From: Arthrobacter methylotrophus
Lineage (GTDB): Bacteria; Actinomycetota; Actinomycetes; Actinomycetales; Micrococcaceae
Length of the DNA: 64,000 nt
Reading direction: 5' to 3'
Assembly (NCBI RefSeq): GCF_039539965.1
Contig: NZ_BAABED010000001.1
Location: 1,178,001-1,242,000, forward strand
The notes below the pieces were generated by a model, which saw nothing but the letters and a program-made list of their open reading frames with translations, had not been told where the DNA came from and ran no database searches. Made by a program: the position numbers and the translations under genes. Positions 7,241-18,143 of this stretch are shown one piece after another (the stretch's first letter is position 1; every line of letters begins with the position of its first letter).

Positions 7241-9142
7241 ATGAGCAAAGGATCGCCGATCAGCCCCTCGCTGATGGCTGCAAAGTCCGCTGGAGCCCCC
7301 AAAGCTCCGGAAAAGGTCGACCGTCCGGCTGACGCCGTCGTCGACAATGCTGCAACTCCCTCTCCTGTACTCGGGCCGAACAACGTTGTACCCCCAACGG
7401 TGATGACCGGCTCGGAAGCTATTGTCCGCTCGCTCGAAGAACTCGGCGTGGACGATATTTTTGGTTTGCCCGGTGGCGCGATCCTCCCCACCTATGACCC
7501 CTTGATGGCCTCCAAGATGAATCACATCCTGGTCCGTCACGAACAGGGAGCCGGCCACGCAGCCCAAGGCTATGCCATGGTTACCGGACGGGTTGGCGTC
7601 TGTATCGCCACCTCGGGACCCGGTGCCACCAACCTCGTTACCGCCATCATGGATGCCCACATGGACTCCGTGCCCATCGTTGCCATTACGGGTCAGGTCT
7701 CGGCCTCCGTCATTGGTACGGATGCCTTCCAGGAAGCAGACATCGTCGGCATCACCATGCCGATCACCAAGCACTCCTTCCTGGTGACTGATCCCAACGA
7801 TATTCCGCATGTCATGGCCGAGGCTTTCCACCTTGCAAGCACCGGACGTCCCGGTCCCGTATTGGTGGACATCGCCAAGAACGCCCAGCAGGGCACCATG
7901 ACGTTCTCATGGCCCCCCAAGATCGATCTGCCGGGCTACCGTCCGGTGCTCCGTGGCCACAACAAGCAGGTGCGCGAGGCCGCCCGGCTGATCGCTGCGG
8001 CCAGCAAGCCTGTGCTCTACGTAGGCGGTGGTGTGGTCAAGGCGCATGCTTCGGCCGAGCTCCGCGAACTCGCAGAGCTCACGGGCGCCCCCGTGGTCAC
8101 TACCCTCATGGCCCGCGGTGCGTTCCCGGATTCCCATCCCCAGCACGTCGGTATGCCGGGCATGCACGGCACGGTCTCTGCGGTCACCGCACTTCAGCAG
8201 TCCGATCTGCTGATCACCCTCGGTGCGCGCTTCGATGACCGGGTGACGGGTGTCCTCAGTACCTTCGCTCCGCACGCCAAGATCATCCACGCCGACATCG
8301 ACCCTGCGGAGATCTCCAAGAACCGCCTGGCCGACGTTCCGATCGTGGGATCCGTCAAGGAGATCATTCCGGAACTCAGCGAGGCCGTCAGGACAGCTTT
8401 CGAACAGTCCGGCACCCCGGACCTCGACAGCTGGTGGGCGTTCCTCAACAACCTCCGCGATACCTACCCACTGGGTTGGACCGAACCGGAAGACGGGCTG
8501 AGTGCTCCGCAGCGGGTTATTGAGCGCATCGGGGCGCTCACGGGCCCCGAAGGCATCTACGTTGCCGGTGTTGGCCAGCACCAGATGTGGGCCGCCCAAT
8601 TTATCAAGTACGAGCGTCCCCATGCCTGGCTCAACTCCGGCGGCGCCGGCACCATGGGCTATGCCGTGCCGGCAGCCATGGGCGCCAAGGTCGGGGAACC
8701 CGACCGCGTGGTCTGGGCGATCGACGGCGACGGCTGCTTCCAGATGACCAACCAGGAACTTGCCACCTGCGCCATCAACAAGATTCCCATCAAGGTGGCC
8801 ATCATCAACAACTCTTCGTTGGGCATGGTGCGGCAGTGGCAGACCCTTTTCTATGAGGGCCGATACTCCAACACCGACCTGAACACCGGCCACGACACCG
8901 TCCGTATCCCGGACTTCGTCAAGCTGGCAGACGCGTACGGCTGCGCCGCGTTCCGCTGCGAACGGGACGAGGACATTGACGCCACCATCCAGAAGGCCCT
9001 GGAAATCAATGACCGCCCGGTGGTCATCGACTTCGTGGTCAGCCCGAACTCCATGGTGTGGCCGATGGTCCCGTCCGGAGTCTCCAACGACCAGATCCAG
9101 GTTGCCCGCAACATGACCCCGGAATGGGAAGAGGAGGACTAG
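7241..9142 (+). CDS. ilvB: Acetolactate synthase large (catalytic) subunit
   Basis: ThDP- and FAD-dependent enzyme condensing two pyruvates, or pyruvate with 2-ketobutyrate, at the first common step of Val/Leu/Ile synthesis. 633 residues, starting at ATG with AAAGGAAG upstream. The N-terminal ThDP domain has [15 protein letters not shown] and the catalytic glutamate in [14 protein letters not shown] (about residue 100). The C-terminal ThDP-binding motif is [17 protein letters not shown] with [14 protein letters not shown]. The first ~45 residues are a low-complexity extension common in actinobacterial IlvB. First gene of ilvB-ilvH-ilvC, two bases before ilvH, controlled by the leader peptide attenuator. 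Confidence 0.98.
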   Translation: MSKGSPISPSLMAAKSAGAPKAPEKVDRPADAVVDNAATPSPVLGPNNVVPPTVMTGSEAIVRSLEELGVDDIFGLPGGAILPTYDPLMASKMNHILVRHEQGAGHAAQGYAMVTGRVGVCIATSGPGATNLVTAIMDAHMDSVPIVAITGQVSASVIGTDAFQEADIVGITMPITKHSFLVTDPNDIPHVMAEAFHLASTGRPGPVLVDIAKNAQQGTMTFSWPPKIDLPGYRPVLRGHNKQVREAARLIAAASKPVLYVGGGVVKAHASAELRELAELTGAPVVTTLMARGAFPDSHPQHVGMPGMHGTVSAVTALQQSDLLITLGARFDDRVTGVLSTFAPHAKIIHADIDPAEISKNRLADVPIVGSVKEIIPELSEAVRTAFEQSGTPDLDSWWAFLNNLRDTYPLGWTEPEDGLSAPQRVIERIGALTGPEGIYVAGVGQHQMWAAQFIKYERPHAWLNSGGAGTMGYAVPAAMGAKVGEPDRVVWAIDGDGCFQMTNQELATCAINKIPIKVAIINNSSLGMVRQWQTLFYEGRYSNTDLNTGHDTVRIPDFVKLADAYGCAAFRCERDEDIDATIQKALEINDRPVVIDFVVSPNSMVWPMVPSGVSNDQIQVARNMTPEWEEED

Positions 9143-9144
9143 CC

Positions 9145-10765
<1,621 letters not shown>

Positions 10766-10858
10766 TCAAGTCAACCGTTGAAGCCGCGGCAGGAGCCGTA
10801 GCAATTCAACACAGAACGCCGTTCGGGATAGGCTCGGAATGAAGCCGCCCGGCATGGA

Positions 10859-10886
10859 GGCCGGACCCGGTATACCGGGTCCGGCC
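10859..10886 (+). terminator. Terminator of ilvBHC
   Basis: Perfect 12-base inverted repeat GGCCGGACCCGG with a TATA loop, followed by TTCGTCGTC. It separates ilvC from serA. Confidence 0.8.
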
Positions 10887-10949
10887 TTCGTCGTCAAAGA
10901 ATCGTTTCACCAAAACCCCACCTGAAAAAGAGAGCTAAAGAGGTCACCG

Positions 10950-12545
10950 GTGACAAGCACCAAGCCAGTAGTACTCCTCGCTGAGGAACTTTCCCCCGCC
11001 ACGATCGAGGCCCTTGGTCCGGACTTCGAGATCCGCCAGACCGACGGCGCGGACCGCTCCCAGCTGCTCTCCGCAATCGTCGACGTCGACGCCATCCTCG
11101 TGCGCTCCGCCACCCAGGTGGACGCCGAGGCCATTGCCGCAGCCAAGAACCTTAAGATCATCGCGCGTGCCGGCGTCGGCCTGGACAACGTGGACATCAA
11201 GGCCGCCACCCAGGCTGGAGTCATGGTGGTCAACGCTCCAACGTCGAACATCGTGTCCGCGGCCGAACTCACGGTAGGGCACATCCTCAGCCTTGCACGC
11301 CACATCCCGCAGGCCAGTTCCGCCCTCAAGGGCGGCGAGTGGAAGCGGTCCAAGTACACGGGTATCGAACTCTTCGAAAAGAAGATCGGCATCATCGGCC
11401 TGGGACGCATCGGCGCCCTTGTGGCCGCACGCCTGCAGGGCTTCGAGACGGAGATCCTCGCGTACGACCCTTACATCACCTCCGCACGTGCGGCGCAGCT
11501 CGGCGTCAAGCTTGTCACCCTCGATGAGCTGCTGGAGAGGTCGGACTTCATTACGATCCACATGCCCAAGACCCCGGAAACCGTCGGGATGCTGGGCGCG
11601 GATGCCTTCAAGAAGATGAAGGAGACGGCCTACGTGGTCAATGTTGCCCGTGGTGGCCTGATCGACGAGGAAGCGCTTCACGAGGCCCTGGAAGACGGTC
11701 AGATCGCCGGAGCCGGCATCGATGTCTTCGTCAAGGAGCCGAGCACCGACCTCCCGTTCTTCGGCATGGACAACGTCATCGTGACGCCCCACCTGGGCGC
11801 GTCCACGGATGAGGCCCAGGAAAAGGCCGGCGTCTCCGTGGCGAAGTCCGTGCGACTCGCCCTCGCCGGTGAACTCGTGCCGGATGCAGTCAACGTTGCC
11901 GGTGGCGTGATCGCTTCCGACGTGCGTCCCGGAATCCCGCTGATCGAGAAGCTCGGGCGGATCTTCACGGCCCTGACCCATGCATCCCTGACGCAGATCG
12001 ACGTCGAGGTCGCGGGCGAAATCGCCAGCCTCGATGTGAAGGTCCTTGAGCTTGCCGCGCTCAAGGGTGTGTTTGCCGACGTCGTGACCGAGCAGGTCTC
12101 CTATGTCAACGCACCCGTCATCGCCGAGCAGCGCGGCATCAACACCCGACTGATCACGACGTCGGAAGCCGAGGACTACCGCAACGTCCTGACCATCCGC
12201 GGGGCGCTCAGCGACGGCTCCCAGATTTCCGTCGCCGGCACCCTCACCGGCCCCAAGCAGGTCCAGAAGCTGGTCGGCGTCAATGGCTACGACGTCGAGA
12301 TCCCGATCAGCGAGCACCTGGTGGTTGTTTCCTACGCGGACCGTCCTGGTGTCATCGGCACCATCGGCCACATCCTGGGCATGAACAACATCAATATCGG
12401 TGGCATGCAGGTGGCCCGCCAGAGCGAAGGCGGGCAGGTCCTTGCGCTGCTGACGATCGATAGCTCGGTGCCGCAGCAGGTCCTTGAAGCAATCAAGGCC
12501 GGTATCGGCGCGGACATGGTTCGCGAAGTGGACCTGGAGGACTAG
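10950..12545 (+). CDS. serA: D-3-phosphoglycerate dehydrogenase
   Basis: First enzyme of serine synthesis, oxidising 3-phosphoglycerate to 3-phosphohydroxypyruvate with NAD+. 531 residues, the long type I form of actinobacteria. The NAD-binding motif is IGIIGLGRIGALVA (near residue 145), followed by catalytic segments NVARGGLIDEEAL and VTPHLGASTDEAQ, an intervening allosteric domain, and a C-terminal ACT domain (VSYADRPGVIGTIGHIL) for serine feedback. GTG start preceded by AAAGAGG. It has its own leader after the ilvC terminator and is followed by a nested terminator, so it is probably monocistronic. Confidence 0.97.
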   Translation: MTSTKPVVLLAEELSPATIEALGPDFEIRQTDGADRSQLLSAIVDVDAILVRSATQVDAEAIAAAKNLKIIARAGVGLDNVDIKAATQAGVMVVNAPTSNIVSAAELTVGHILSLARHIPQASSALKGGEWKRSKYTGIELFEKKIGIIGLGRIGALVAARLQGFETEILAYDPYITSARAAQLGVKLVTLDELLERSDFITIHMPKTPETVGMLGADAFKKMKETAYVVNVARGGLIDEEALHEALEDGQIAGAGIDVFVKEPSTDLPFFGMDNVIVTPHLGASTDEAQEKAGVSVAKSVRLALAGELVPDAVNVAGGVIASDVRPGIPLIEKLGRIFTALTHASLTQIDVEVAGEIASLDVKVLELAALKGVFADVVTEQVSYVNAPVIAEQRGINTRLITTSEAEDYRNVLTIRGALSDGSQISVAGTLTGPKQVQKLVGVNGYDVEIPISEHLVVVSYADRPGVIGTIGHILGMNNINIGGMQVARQSEGGQVLALLTIDSSVPQQVLEAIKAGIGADMVREVDLED

Positions 12546-12597
12546 GATCCGAACCGTTTGAGCTAGCTTTGTGTGCCGCAGTTCACATCGGCCACAT

Positions 12598-12669
12598 ATT
12601 ATTGGCCGGTCTGCCTACAATGGCTTGGTCCGAAATTCGGATCCGGCGGCAGGCCGGCCAATAATTTTT
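12598..12669 (+). terminator. Nested terminator after serA
   Basis: Outer arms 12598-12615 and 12648-12665 (ATTATTGGCCGG type, one G-U) enclose a smaller perfect hairpin GGTCCGAA/TTCGGATC, followed by ATTTTTG. It occupies most of the 210-base gap before the ABC permease gene. Confidence 0.75.
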
Positions 12670-12755
12670 GCACGTACCCGATGGATCCCTCTTGCCTCGG
12701 CATGGTTCCAGGGAGAGCAGCGTGCACGCCCGCAATCCAGGACTCAGGGAGCCCT

Positions 12756-15560
12756 ATGAACGCCGTCCAGAGGTTCATCAGAAGCCGCGTGCTGCTGCTG
12801 ACCGCGGCCATTTTGATCGTCGCCATGTGCTTGTCCGTTTTCATTCAGAGCCAGTCGCAGGCCGCGTTGAACCGGACGGTGGACGAGAACTCACGGGGCC
12901 TGTACGACATCCTGGTCCAGGCCAAATCCGCGAATTCCAAAGACGGCGGGGCACTCATCCAGCCGGACATCGCCAACGGCCAGGGCGGCATCAGCTTCCA
13001 GCAACTCGAGAATATCCGCGGGCTGAACGGCACGTCCGTTGCGGCGCCCATCAGCCTTGTGTCCAGGGTGACGCAAAACCTGGAGACGCCGCGGCTTGAT
13101 GCTATGGATTACCTCGGCTACAACGCCGGCCTGGCTGGGGGTGCCACCGCAGGGGACCCCACTGGAACTGACGCCACGAAGTGGCCCGCTCCGGAATCCG
13201 TGCTTTCCGCGCAGCCCAAGAAGTACCGTTTGACGGCCACTGCCGTGAGCTCCGACGGAGTGTCCCAGCAAACCCTGTTCCAGACCAGCGCTGAAGGCAC
13301 GCTGGGCAAGGCGCAGGTCGTAGAGCAGCAGACTGCCGGGGGCAAGAGCATCCGCATTGCCGGCCCGGCAGGTGAGACCGGCATTAAGTTCCCCGCACCC
13401 GCCGGCGGCTCGGAGCACAATCTCTTCAACCTTTCCGTGGCCCTGCCGATGGCCCCCCAGGTTACGGAATCCGTCGTCGCCGTCGACCCCACGGCTGAAC
13501 GCGCGCTCCTGGGCTCAGCCGGAGACTTCCTGGCGCCGTTGCAAAAGGCGCCGCCTGCCGACACCCGCAACGCGGGGGCGATCGGCCGCTACTTCGAACA
13601 GCTTTTCGCCAAGAGCCCCACGCAGCAGGAGCTCGAGCAGGGCCCGGACTTCCTTGGCGTCAAGCTCAAATACTGGGCTCCCCTCATGACCCAGTACCAG
13701 CAGGCCAAGCGCTCCGGCCAGATCACGGACGCCTCGCAGGCCATCCCCTTGATCGTGCGGCAGGGTACCTCGCTGGACCTGAAATACTCGGTCAAGATCC
13801 AAGAAATCGATGATTCGGGCAAGGTCGTCAACGACGTCGGCACTGTCTCGCGTTCCTTGGACAAGGACTACCTGCCCTTCGTGTCAAAGTCGCCGTTCGC
13901 CCTGGAGTGGCCCGGATCCACGGACCACAGCCAGTTGCTTGGCAACACGGGCAACTTCGGCCAGGGCCTGTACCAGCCGGCCCAGTGGAGCACGGACTTC
14001 GCTGCCGCGCCCAAGTACCAAGCCGGCGAAACTTCTGCGAATGGTGCCGTCGGCAAGTCGGCCACGCCGGGGGATTGGGTGACCGTCAATAAGCTGCCCG
14101 AGAAGTCGGCCTTCGGGGCGATCGTTGACCAGACCCAGCGCAAGCCTGTCGACGAGCGTTCGTACCGTGAGAACCTTTCCACGGGATCCAAGCCTGCTAC
14201 GCCGTTGCCGATGGTCTATGGGACGTTTGATCCGGCCGCGATCCAAAAAACGGCCGGGGATGTCAACAAGCTGCCGTTGGGCGGTTACGACCCCGCCCCG
14301 ATGACGCTTGAGAAGGACGCCGCAGGCAACGCCACCGCAGCCAACACTCTCAAGCCCTCGCTGAGCGCCACGGGTTTGGTGAGCCAGTCTGCAGGTGCCA
14401 TTACGGACTACTATGGTCTAGCCGCAGCGCGCGGTTATGATTCCAACGCCAATGTGATCGATGCCGTGCGGGTCCGGGCCAGTGCGCCCGGCAACTGGAA
14501 GCAGACCCAGCCGGAGGTCGACAAACTCGCCGCCCAGATCCGCGACATGGGACTCGAAGCCACTGTCGTGGCCGGGTCCGCGCGCGAAGACGCCAACATC
14601 TTCGTTCCCGGATACTCCAAGGACGACGCTGGCAAGGAGTCCCCGCTGGGGACCGTCGCGCAGTCGTGGGTCCGTCAGGATGCGGCCGATGCAGTCTCCG
14701 GCTCCCTGACGAGCACCAACATCACCCTCCTCTTCCTGACCCTGTGCGGGGCCACGCTCCTCACAGGAGCTTCCACGGTCAGCTATATTCGTCAGCGACG
14801 CAGTGAAGCCGGGATCCTGCGGGCCATGGGGTGGACCCAAAAGAGGGTTCGGCGCTGGGTGCTTGAAGAATTCGGCATCGGTGCCGGAATCCTTGCCGTG
14901 GCAGGCATTGCGCTGAGTCTTTTGAGCTGGAACCTTGCCACGGTGATTGTTTCGGCGTCCGTGTTGCTCATCTACTTCGCTGCCGCCTTCTTCGCCGCCC
15001 AGCAATTGCGGCACCGCGACGTCGTGGACCAGGAACCGCAACACGACGAACGACTCATTGCCGTGGATTCGCCGCTCACGTTCGCGTACCGCCAGCTGGT
15101 CACCAACCGCTTCAACTCGGTGGCGCTGGCCGTGGCAGTTGGCGTCTTCGGAGCGGCCGTTGGTGCCCTGATCGCGTTGCTCATCGACATTCCACGGGCG
15201 GCAGGAGCCAGTGCCCTCAGTGGCCTGGCCTCGGCCACCGTTGCACTGCCAAGCCTCATCTTGGGAGTCTGCGGGGTGCTGGTGGGCCTGGTGCTGACCT
15301 TGGTCACAGGACGGTTCGAACTCAGGGCCAAGCGCGAACAGCTCGGCACGCTCAAGGCCATGGGCTGGAACCCGGACATGCTAGGCCAGGTCCGCTTCTT
15401 CGAAAATGCGTTGGTCGGGAGTGCGGCCCTGGTCCTGGGCGTCCTGGGAGCGCTGGGCCTTGGCTTGCTGCTCGCACCCTATGCCGCACTCTGGGCTGCC
15501 TTGGCCGGATTGTTGGCTGTACTTTGCTGGATTCCCATTGCAACGAAAGTGGTCAAATGA
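12756..15560 (+). CDS. FtsX-like ABC transporter permease
   Basis: Large membrane protein of about 934 residues. One membrane helix lies near residues 12-32, followed by an unusually long extracytoplasmic region of about 600 residues. Two C-terminal clusters of helices then each resemble an FtsX domain (GGATLLTGASTVSYI with RRSEAGILRAMGWTQKRVRR; later KREQLGTLKAMGWNPDMLGQ). The repeated 'R.E.G.L.AMGW' loop is the coupling-helix signature of MacB/FtsX exporters. I start at ATG 12756 because AGGGAG precedes it; the open frame upstream contains the serA terminator. The stop overlaps the ATPase start (ATGA). Substrate unknown: lipoprotein, peptide or envelope-stress functions are all possible. 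Confidence 0.88.
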   Translation: MNAVQRFIRSRVLLLTAAILIVAMCLSVFIQSQSQAALNRTVDENSRGLYDILVQAKSANSKDGGALIQPDIANGQGGISFQQLENIRGLNGTSVAAPISLVSRVTQNLETPRLDAMDYLGYNAGLAGGATAGDPTGTDATKWPAPESVLSAQPKKYRLTATAVSSDGVSQQTLFQTSAEGTLGKAQVVEQQTAGGKSIRIAGPAGETGIKFPAPAGGSEHNLFNLSVALPMAPQVTESVVAVDPTAERALLGSAGDFLAPLQKAPPADTRNAGAIGRYFEQLFAKSPTQQELEQGPDFLGVKLKYWAPLMTQYQQAKRSGQITDASQAIPLIVRQGTSLDLKYSVKIQEIDDSGKVVNDVGTVSRSLDKDYLPFVSKSPFALEWPGSTDHSQLLGNTGNFGQGLYQPAQWSTDFAAAPKYQAGETSANGAVGKSATPGDWVTVNKLPEKSAFGAIVDQTQRKPVDERSYRENLSTGSKPATPLPMVYGTFDPAAIQKTAGDVNKLPLGGYDPAPMTLEKDAAGNATAANTLKPSLSATGLVSQSAGAITDYYGLAAARGYDSNANVIDAVRVRASAPGNWKQTQPEVDKLAAQIRDMGLEATVVAGSAREDANIFVPGYSKDDAGKESPLGTVAQSWVRQDAADAVSGSLTSTNITLLFLTLCGATLLTGASTVSYIRQRRSEAGILRAMGWTQKRVRRWVLEEFGIGAGILAVAGIALSLLSWNLATVIVSASVLLIYFAAAFFAAQQLRHRDVVDQEPQHDERLIAVDSPLTFAYRQLVTNRFNSVALAVAVGVFGAAVGALIALLIDIPRAAGASALSGLASATVALPSLILGVCGVLVGLVLTLVTGRFELRAKREQLGTLKAMGWNPDMLGQVRFFENALVGSAALVLGVLGALGLGLLLAPYAALWAALAGLLAVLCWIPIATKVVK

Positions 15561-16312
15561 CTGACAATCTCCATCCCGATCTGACCGCGACCACGGAATC
15601 CACCGACGAGTCGTTCCAGACCCGCGCCAACACGATCGTCAAGGCTGCGGACCACGCCACGCCGTTGCAGCTGAGTAATATCACCATCCGCTATGGCGGG
15701 GACAAGGGCGGTGCCGAGCCGGTCAGCGTCGTCGAGGACTTCAACCTCACGCTGCACGCCGGTGAGATGCACTGCGTCGCCGGGCGCAGCGGATCCGGCA
15801 AGACCAGCATCCTGACAGTGGGCGCGGGACTCACGCTTCCGACGTCGGGCCGGGTCCTTTGGGAAGGCGACTCCCTGGAGAAGATGGGCGACGACGAAAT
15901 CGCCGACCGCCGCCGTGCACTGATCGGGTATGTGGACCAGGGCGGCGCCTTGATCGACGGCATGAGCGCGTTGGAGAACGTGCTGTTGCCGGCCGTCCCC
16001 GACGGCGAAGTGGAACAACGTACCGAAATGGCCAAGGACTTGCTGGACTTGGTGGGGCTGGGCCGGCGCATGCGCCACCGTCCGGCGCAGCTTTCCGGCG
16101 GTGAACGCCAGCGGGTCGCCATCGCCCGGGCCCTGATCCTCGGCACCCGGGTCCTCGTGGTCGACGAGCCCACTGCCAGCTTGGACCGTACTTCGGCCAA
16201 CCGCATTATCAGCATCCTGAAAGACACCACTAACGACGGAATTGCCGTGCTGGTGGCTTCCCACGACCACGAGCTTGTGAGGCTCAGCGATACGCTGACT
16301 GAATTGAACTAG
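15557..16312 (+). CDS. ABC transporter ATP-binding protein (MacB/LolD-like)
   Basis: ATPase partner of the preceding FtsX-type permease, 251 residues. ATG 15557 overlaps the permease stop by four bases, so translation is coupled. Walker A is GRSGSGKTS, the signature is LSGGERQRVAIARAL and Walker B is VLVVDEPTA. It has an N-terminal extension of about 35 residues before the nucleotide-binding domain. The close MacB/LolD resemblance suggests mechanotransmission or export rather than import. Followed by a hairpin and metG. Confidence 0.92.
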   Translation: MTDNLHPDLTATTESTDESFQTRANTIVKAADHATPLQLSNITIRYGGDKGGAEPVSVVEDFNLTLHAGEMHCVAGRSGSGKTSILTVGAGLTLPTSGRVLWEGDSLEKMGDDEIADRRRALIGYVDQGGALIDGMSALENVLLPAVPDGEVEQRTEMAKDLLDLVGLGRRMRHRPAQLSGGERQRVAIARALILGTRVLVVDEPTASLDRTSANRIISILKDTTNDGIAVLVASHDHELVRLSDTLTELN

Positions 16313-16324
16313 TAGCCAATGCCT

Positions 16325-16361
16325 CCGGCCCGGCCGTCACATGCGGCCGGTCCGGTCTTTC
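16325..16361 (+). terminator. Hairpin after the ABC exporter operon
   Basis: CCGGCCCGGCCG pairs with CGGCCGGTCCGG (one mismatch), followed by TCTTTCC. Lies between the ATPase gene and metG. Confidence 0.55.
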
Positions 16362-16389
16362 CATCTCCAAGAGAAGGTAACTTCGTAGA

Positions 16390-17949
16390 GTGACGTCTCC
16401 AGATAAACCCCCGTTCTACATCACCACCGCCATCACGTACCCGAACGGCGTGCCGCACATCGGGCATGCGTACGAGTACATCGCCACCGACGCGATGGCC
16501 CGCTTCAAGCGACTCGACGGCTACGACGTGATGTTCCTGACCGGCACGGACGAACACGGCATGAAGATTGCCCAGGCGGCGGAGAAGGAAGGGATCACTC
16601 CCAAGGAGCTCGTGGATCGGAATGCCGAAATCTACAAGGCCGCCCACGCTGCCCTGGGCATTTCGTACGACCGATTCATCCGCACCACCGACGCAGATCA
16701 CTATGCTGCCTCCCAAGCCATCTGGAAGAAGATGGAAGCCAGGGGCGACATCTACCTCTCCAAGTACGAGGGCTGGTACTCGGTCCGCGACGAGGCCTAC
16801 TACACCGAGGACGAAACGGTCCTGAAGGACGACGGCGTCCGCTACTCCCTCGGTACGGACACCGAAGTGACGTGGACCGCGGAGGAGAGCTACTTTTTCC
16901 GCTTGTCCGCTTACCAGGACAAGTTGCTGGCTCTATACGAGGAGCAGCCGGAATTCGGCGCCCCGCAATACCGCTTCAACGAGGTCATCAGCTTCGTCAA
17001 ACAAGGTCTGCAGGACTTGTCCATCAGCCGGACGACTTTCGACTGGGGTGTCCCGGTACCAGGGAACGACAAGCACGTCATGTACGTGTGGGTTGATGCC
17101 CTGACCAATTACCTGACCGGGGTCGGTTACCCGGATGCCGGATCGGAGGCGTTCCGTAAGTTCTGGCCGGCAGACGTCCACATCATTGGCAAGGACATCT
17201 CCCGATTCCACGCGATCTTCTGGCCTGCCTTCCTGATGAGCGCAGGCCTGGAATTGCCCAAGCGGGTCATGATCCACGGCTTCCTGACGAACAATGGCGT
17301 CAAGATGTCCAAGTCCCTCGGCAACGTGGTTGCCCCCAAGGATTTCGTGGAGCAGTACGGGCTGGACCAGGTTCGATTCTTCTTCCTCCGCGAAGTGCCC
17401 TTCGGTGCGGACGGAAGCTACAACCATGAGGCCATCGTGGGCCGCATGAACGCCGATCTGGCCAACAACTTCGGCAACCTCGCGCAGCGTTCGCTGTCGA
17501 TGGTGGCCAAGAATTGCGAAGGCAAGGTTCCGGTACCCGGCGAATTTTCGGCCGAGGACTCCGCACTGCTGGCACAAGCCGGTGGATTGCTGGAGGTGGC
17601 CCGCGCCGCGTTCGAGAAGCAGGAATTCAGTCGCGCCCTCGAGGCCATCTGGGCCGTGCTGGGTGACACCAATGCGTACTTCGCCGAGCAGGCACCGTGG
17701 GTACTGCGCAAGACCGACGTCGAGCGCATGAACACGGTTCTGTACGTCACGCTGGAGGTTGTCCGTATTGTGGCGATTCTCGCCCAGCCGGTCATGCCGA
17801 CGTCGGCGGCCAAGTTGCTCGAGGTGCTGGGACAGCCGGAAGGCGAGGCCCGCCAGTTCGCGGCTATCGCCACTCCGATCGTCGCCGGTACCGAACTCCC
17901 GGCCCCGGCTCCGATCTTCCCGCGTTACGAGGAGCCCGCCGAGTCCTAG
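16390..17949 (+). CDS. metG: Methionine--tRNA ligase
   Basis: Class I aminoacyl-tRNA synthetase charging tRNA-Met. 519 residues, similar to the mycobacterial enzyme and shorter than the enterobacterial dimeric form, so it lacks the C-terminal tRNA-binding extension. The HIGH motif is [13 protein letters not shown] and the KMSKS motif is [13 protein letters not shown] start with GAGAAGG upstream. It lies between two unrelated FtsX-type ABC systems. Its stop codon is inside the first copy of a 20-base direct repeat, part of a repetitive element that also supplies its terminator. Confidence 0.97.
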   Translation: MTSPDKPPFYITTAITYPNGVPHIGHAYEYIATDAMARFKRLDGYDVMFLTGTDEHGMKIAQAAEKEGITPKELVDRNAEIYKAAHAALGISYDRFIRTTDADHYAASQAIWKKMEARGDIYLSKYEGWYSVRDEAYYTEDETVLKDDGVRYSLGTDTEVTWTAEESYFFRLSAYQDKLLALYEEQPEFGAPQYRFNEVISFVKQGLQDLSISRTTFDWGVPVPGNDKHVMYVWVDALTNYLTGVGYPDAGSEAFRKFWPADVHIIGKDISRFHAIFWPAFLMSAGLELPKRVMIHGFLTNNGVKMSKSLGNVVAPKDFVEQYGLDQVRFFFLREVPFGADGSYNHEAIVGRMNADLANNFGNLAQRSLSMVAKNCEGKVPVPGEFSAEDSALLAQAGGLLEVARAAFEKQEFSRALEAIWAVLGDTNAYFAEQAPWVLRKTDVERMNTVLYVTLEVVRIVAILAQPVMPTSAAKLLEVLGQPEGEARQFAAIATPIVAGTELPAPAPIFPRYEEPAES

Positions 17950-18126
17950 ACGCTCGCTCACTTACGCCGCGTTTTGGGCGGACGCTCGCTCACTTACGCC
18001 ATGCGTAACGCAAACGCTCCTTCAGATGCGTCCGGTCAGTCCGGCCGATCTGAAGGAGCGTTTGTCGTTTCCCGCCCGTATGTGAGTGAGGATCGAAAGA
18101 AAGTGCCGCAAAAAAGAGCGAGCGTC
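17949..18126. repeat. MITE/REP-like element after metG
   Basis: A 20-base unit GACGCTCGCTCACTTACGCC occurs at 17949-17968 and again at 17981-18000. Its first 11 bases recur as an exact inverted copy, GAGCGAGCGTC, at 18116-18126, giving terminal inverted repeats around a 178-base segment with an internal 17-base-stem hairpin. No coding potential. It fills the whole metG-permease gap. Confidence 0.6.
18011..18064. terminator. Terminator hairpin downstream of metG
   Basis: Perfect 17-base arms (CAAACGCTCCTTCAGAT at 18011-18027, complement at 18048-18064), followed by GTCGTTT. Lies between convergent metG and the minus-strand permease, so it may act in both directions. Confidence 0.75.
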
Positions 18127-18143
18127 GGTGGAGGGCTGCCGGC

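Noticed and set aside
10944..12371. 475-codon open frame antisense to serA
   Set aside because: Overlaps the full NAD-binding and ACT regions of serA. No motifs.
13157..14250. Possible separate secreted protein in the large outer region of the first FtsX permease
   Set aside because: The frame is continuous from the N-terminal helix to the C-terminal FtsX helices, with no internal start signal or stop.
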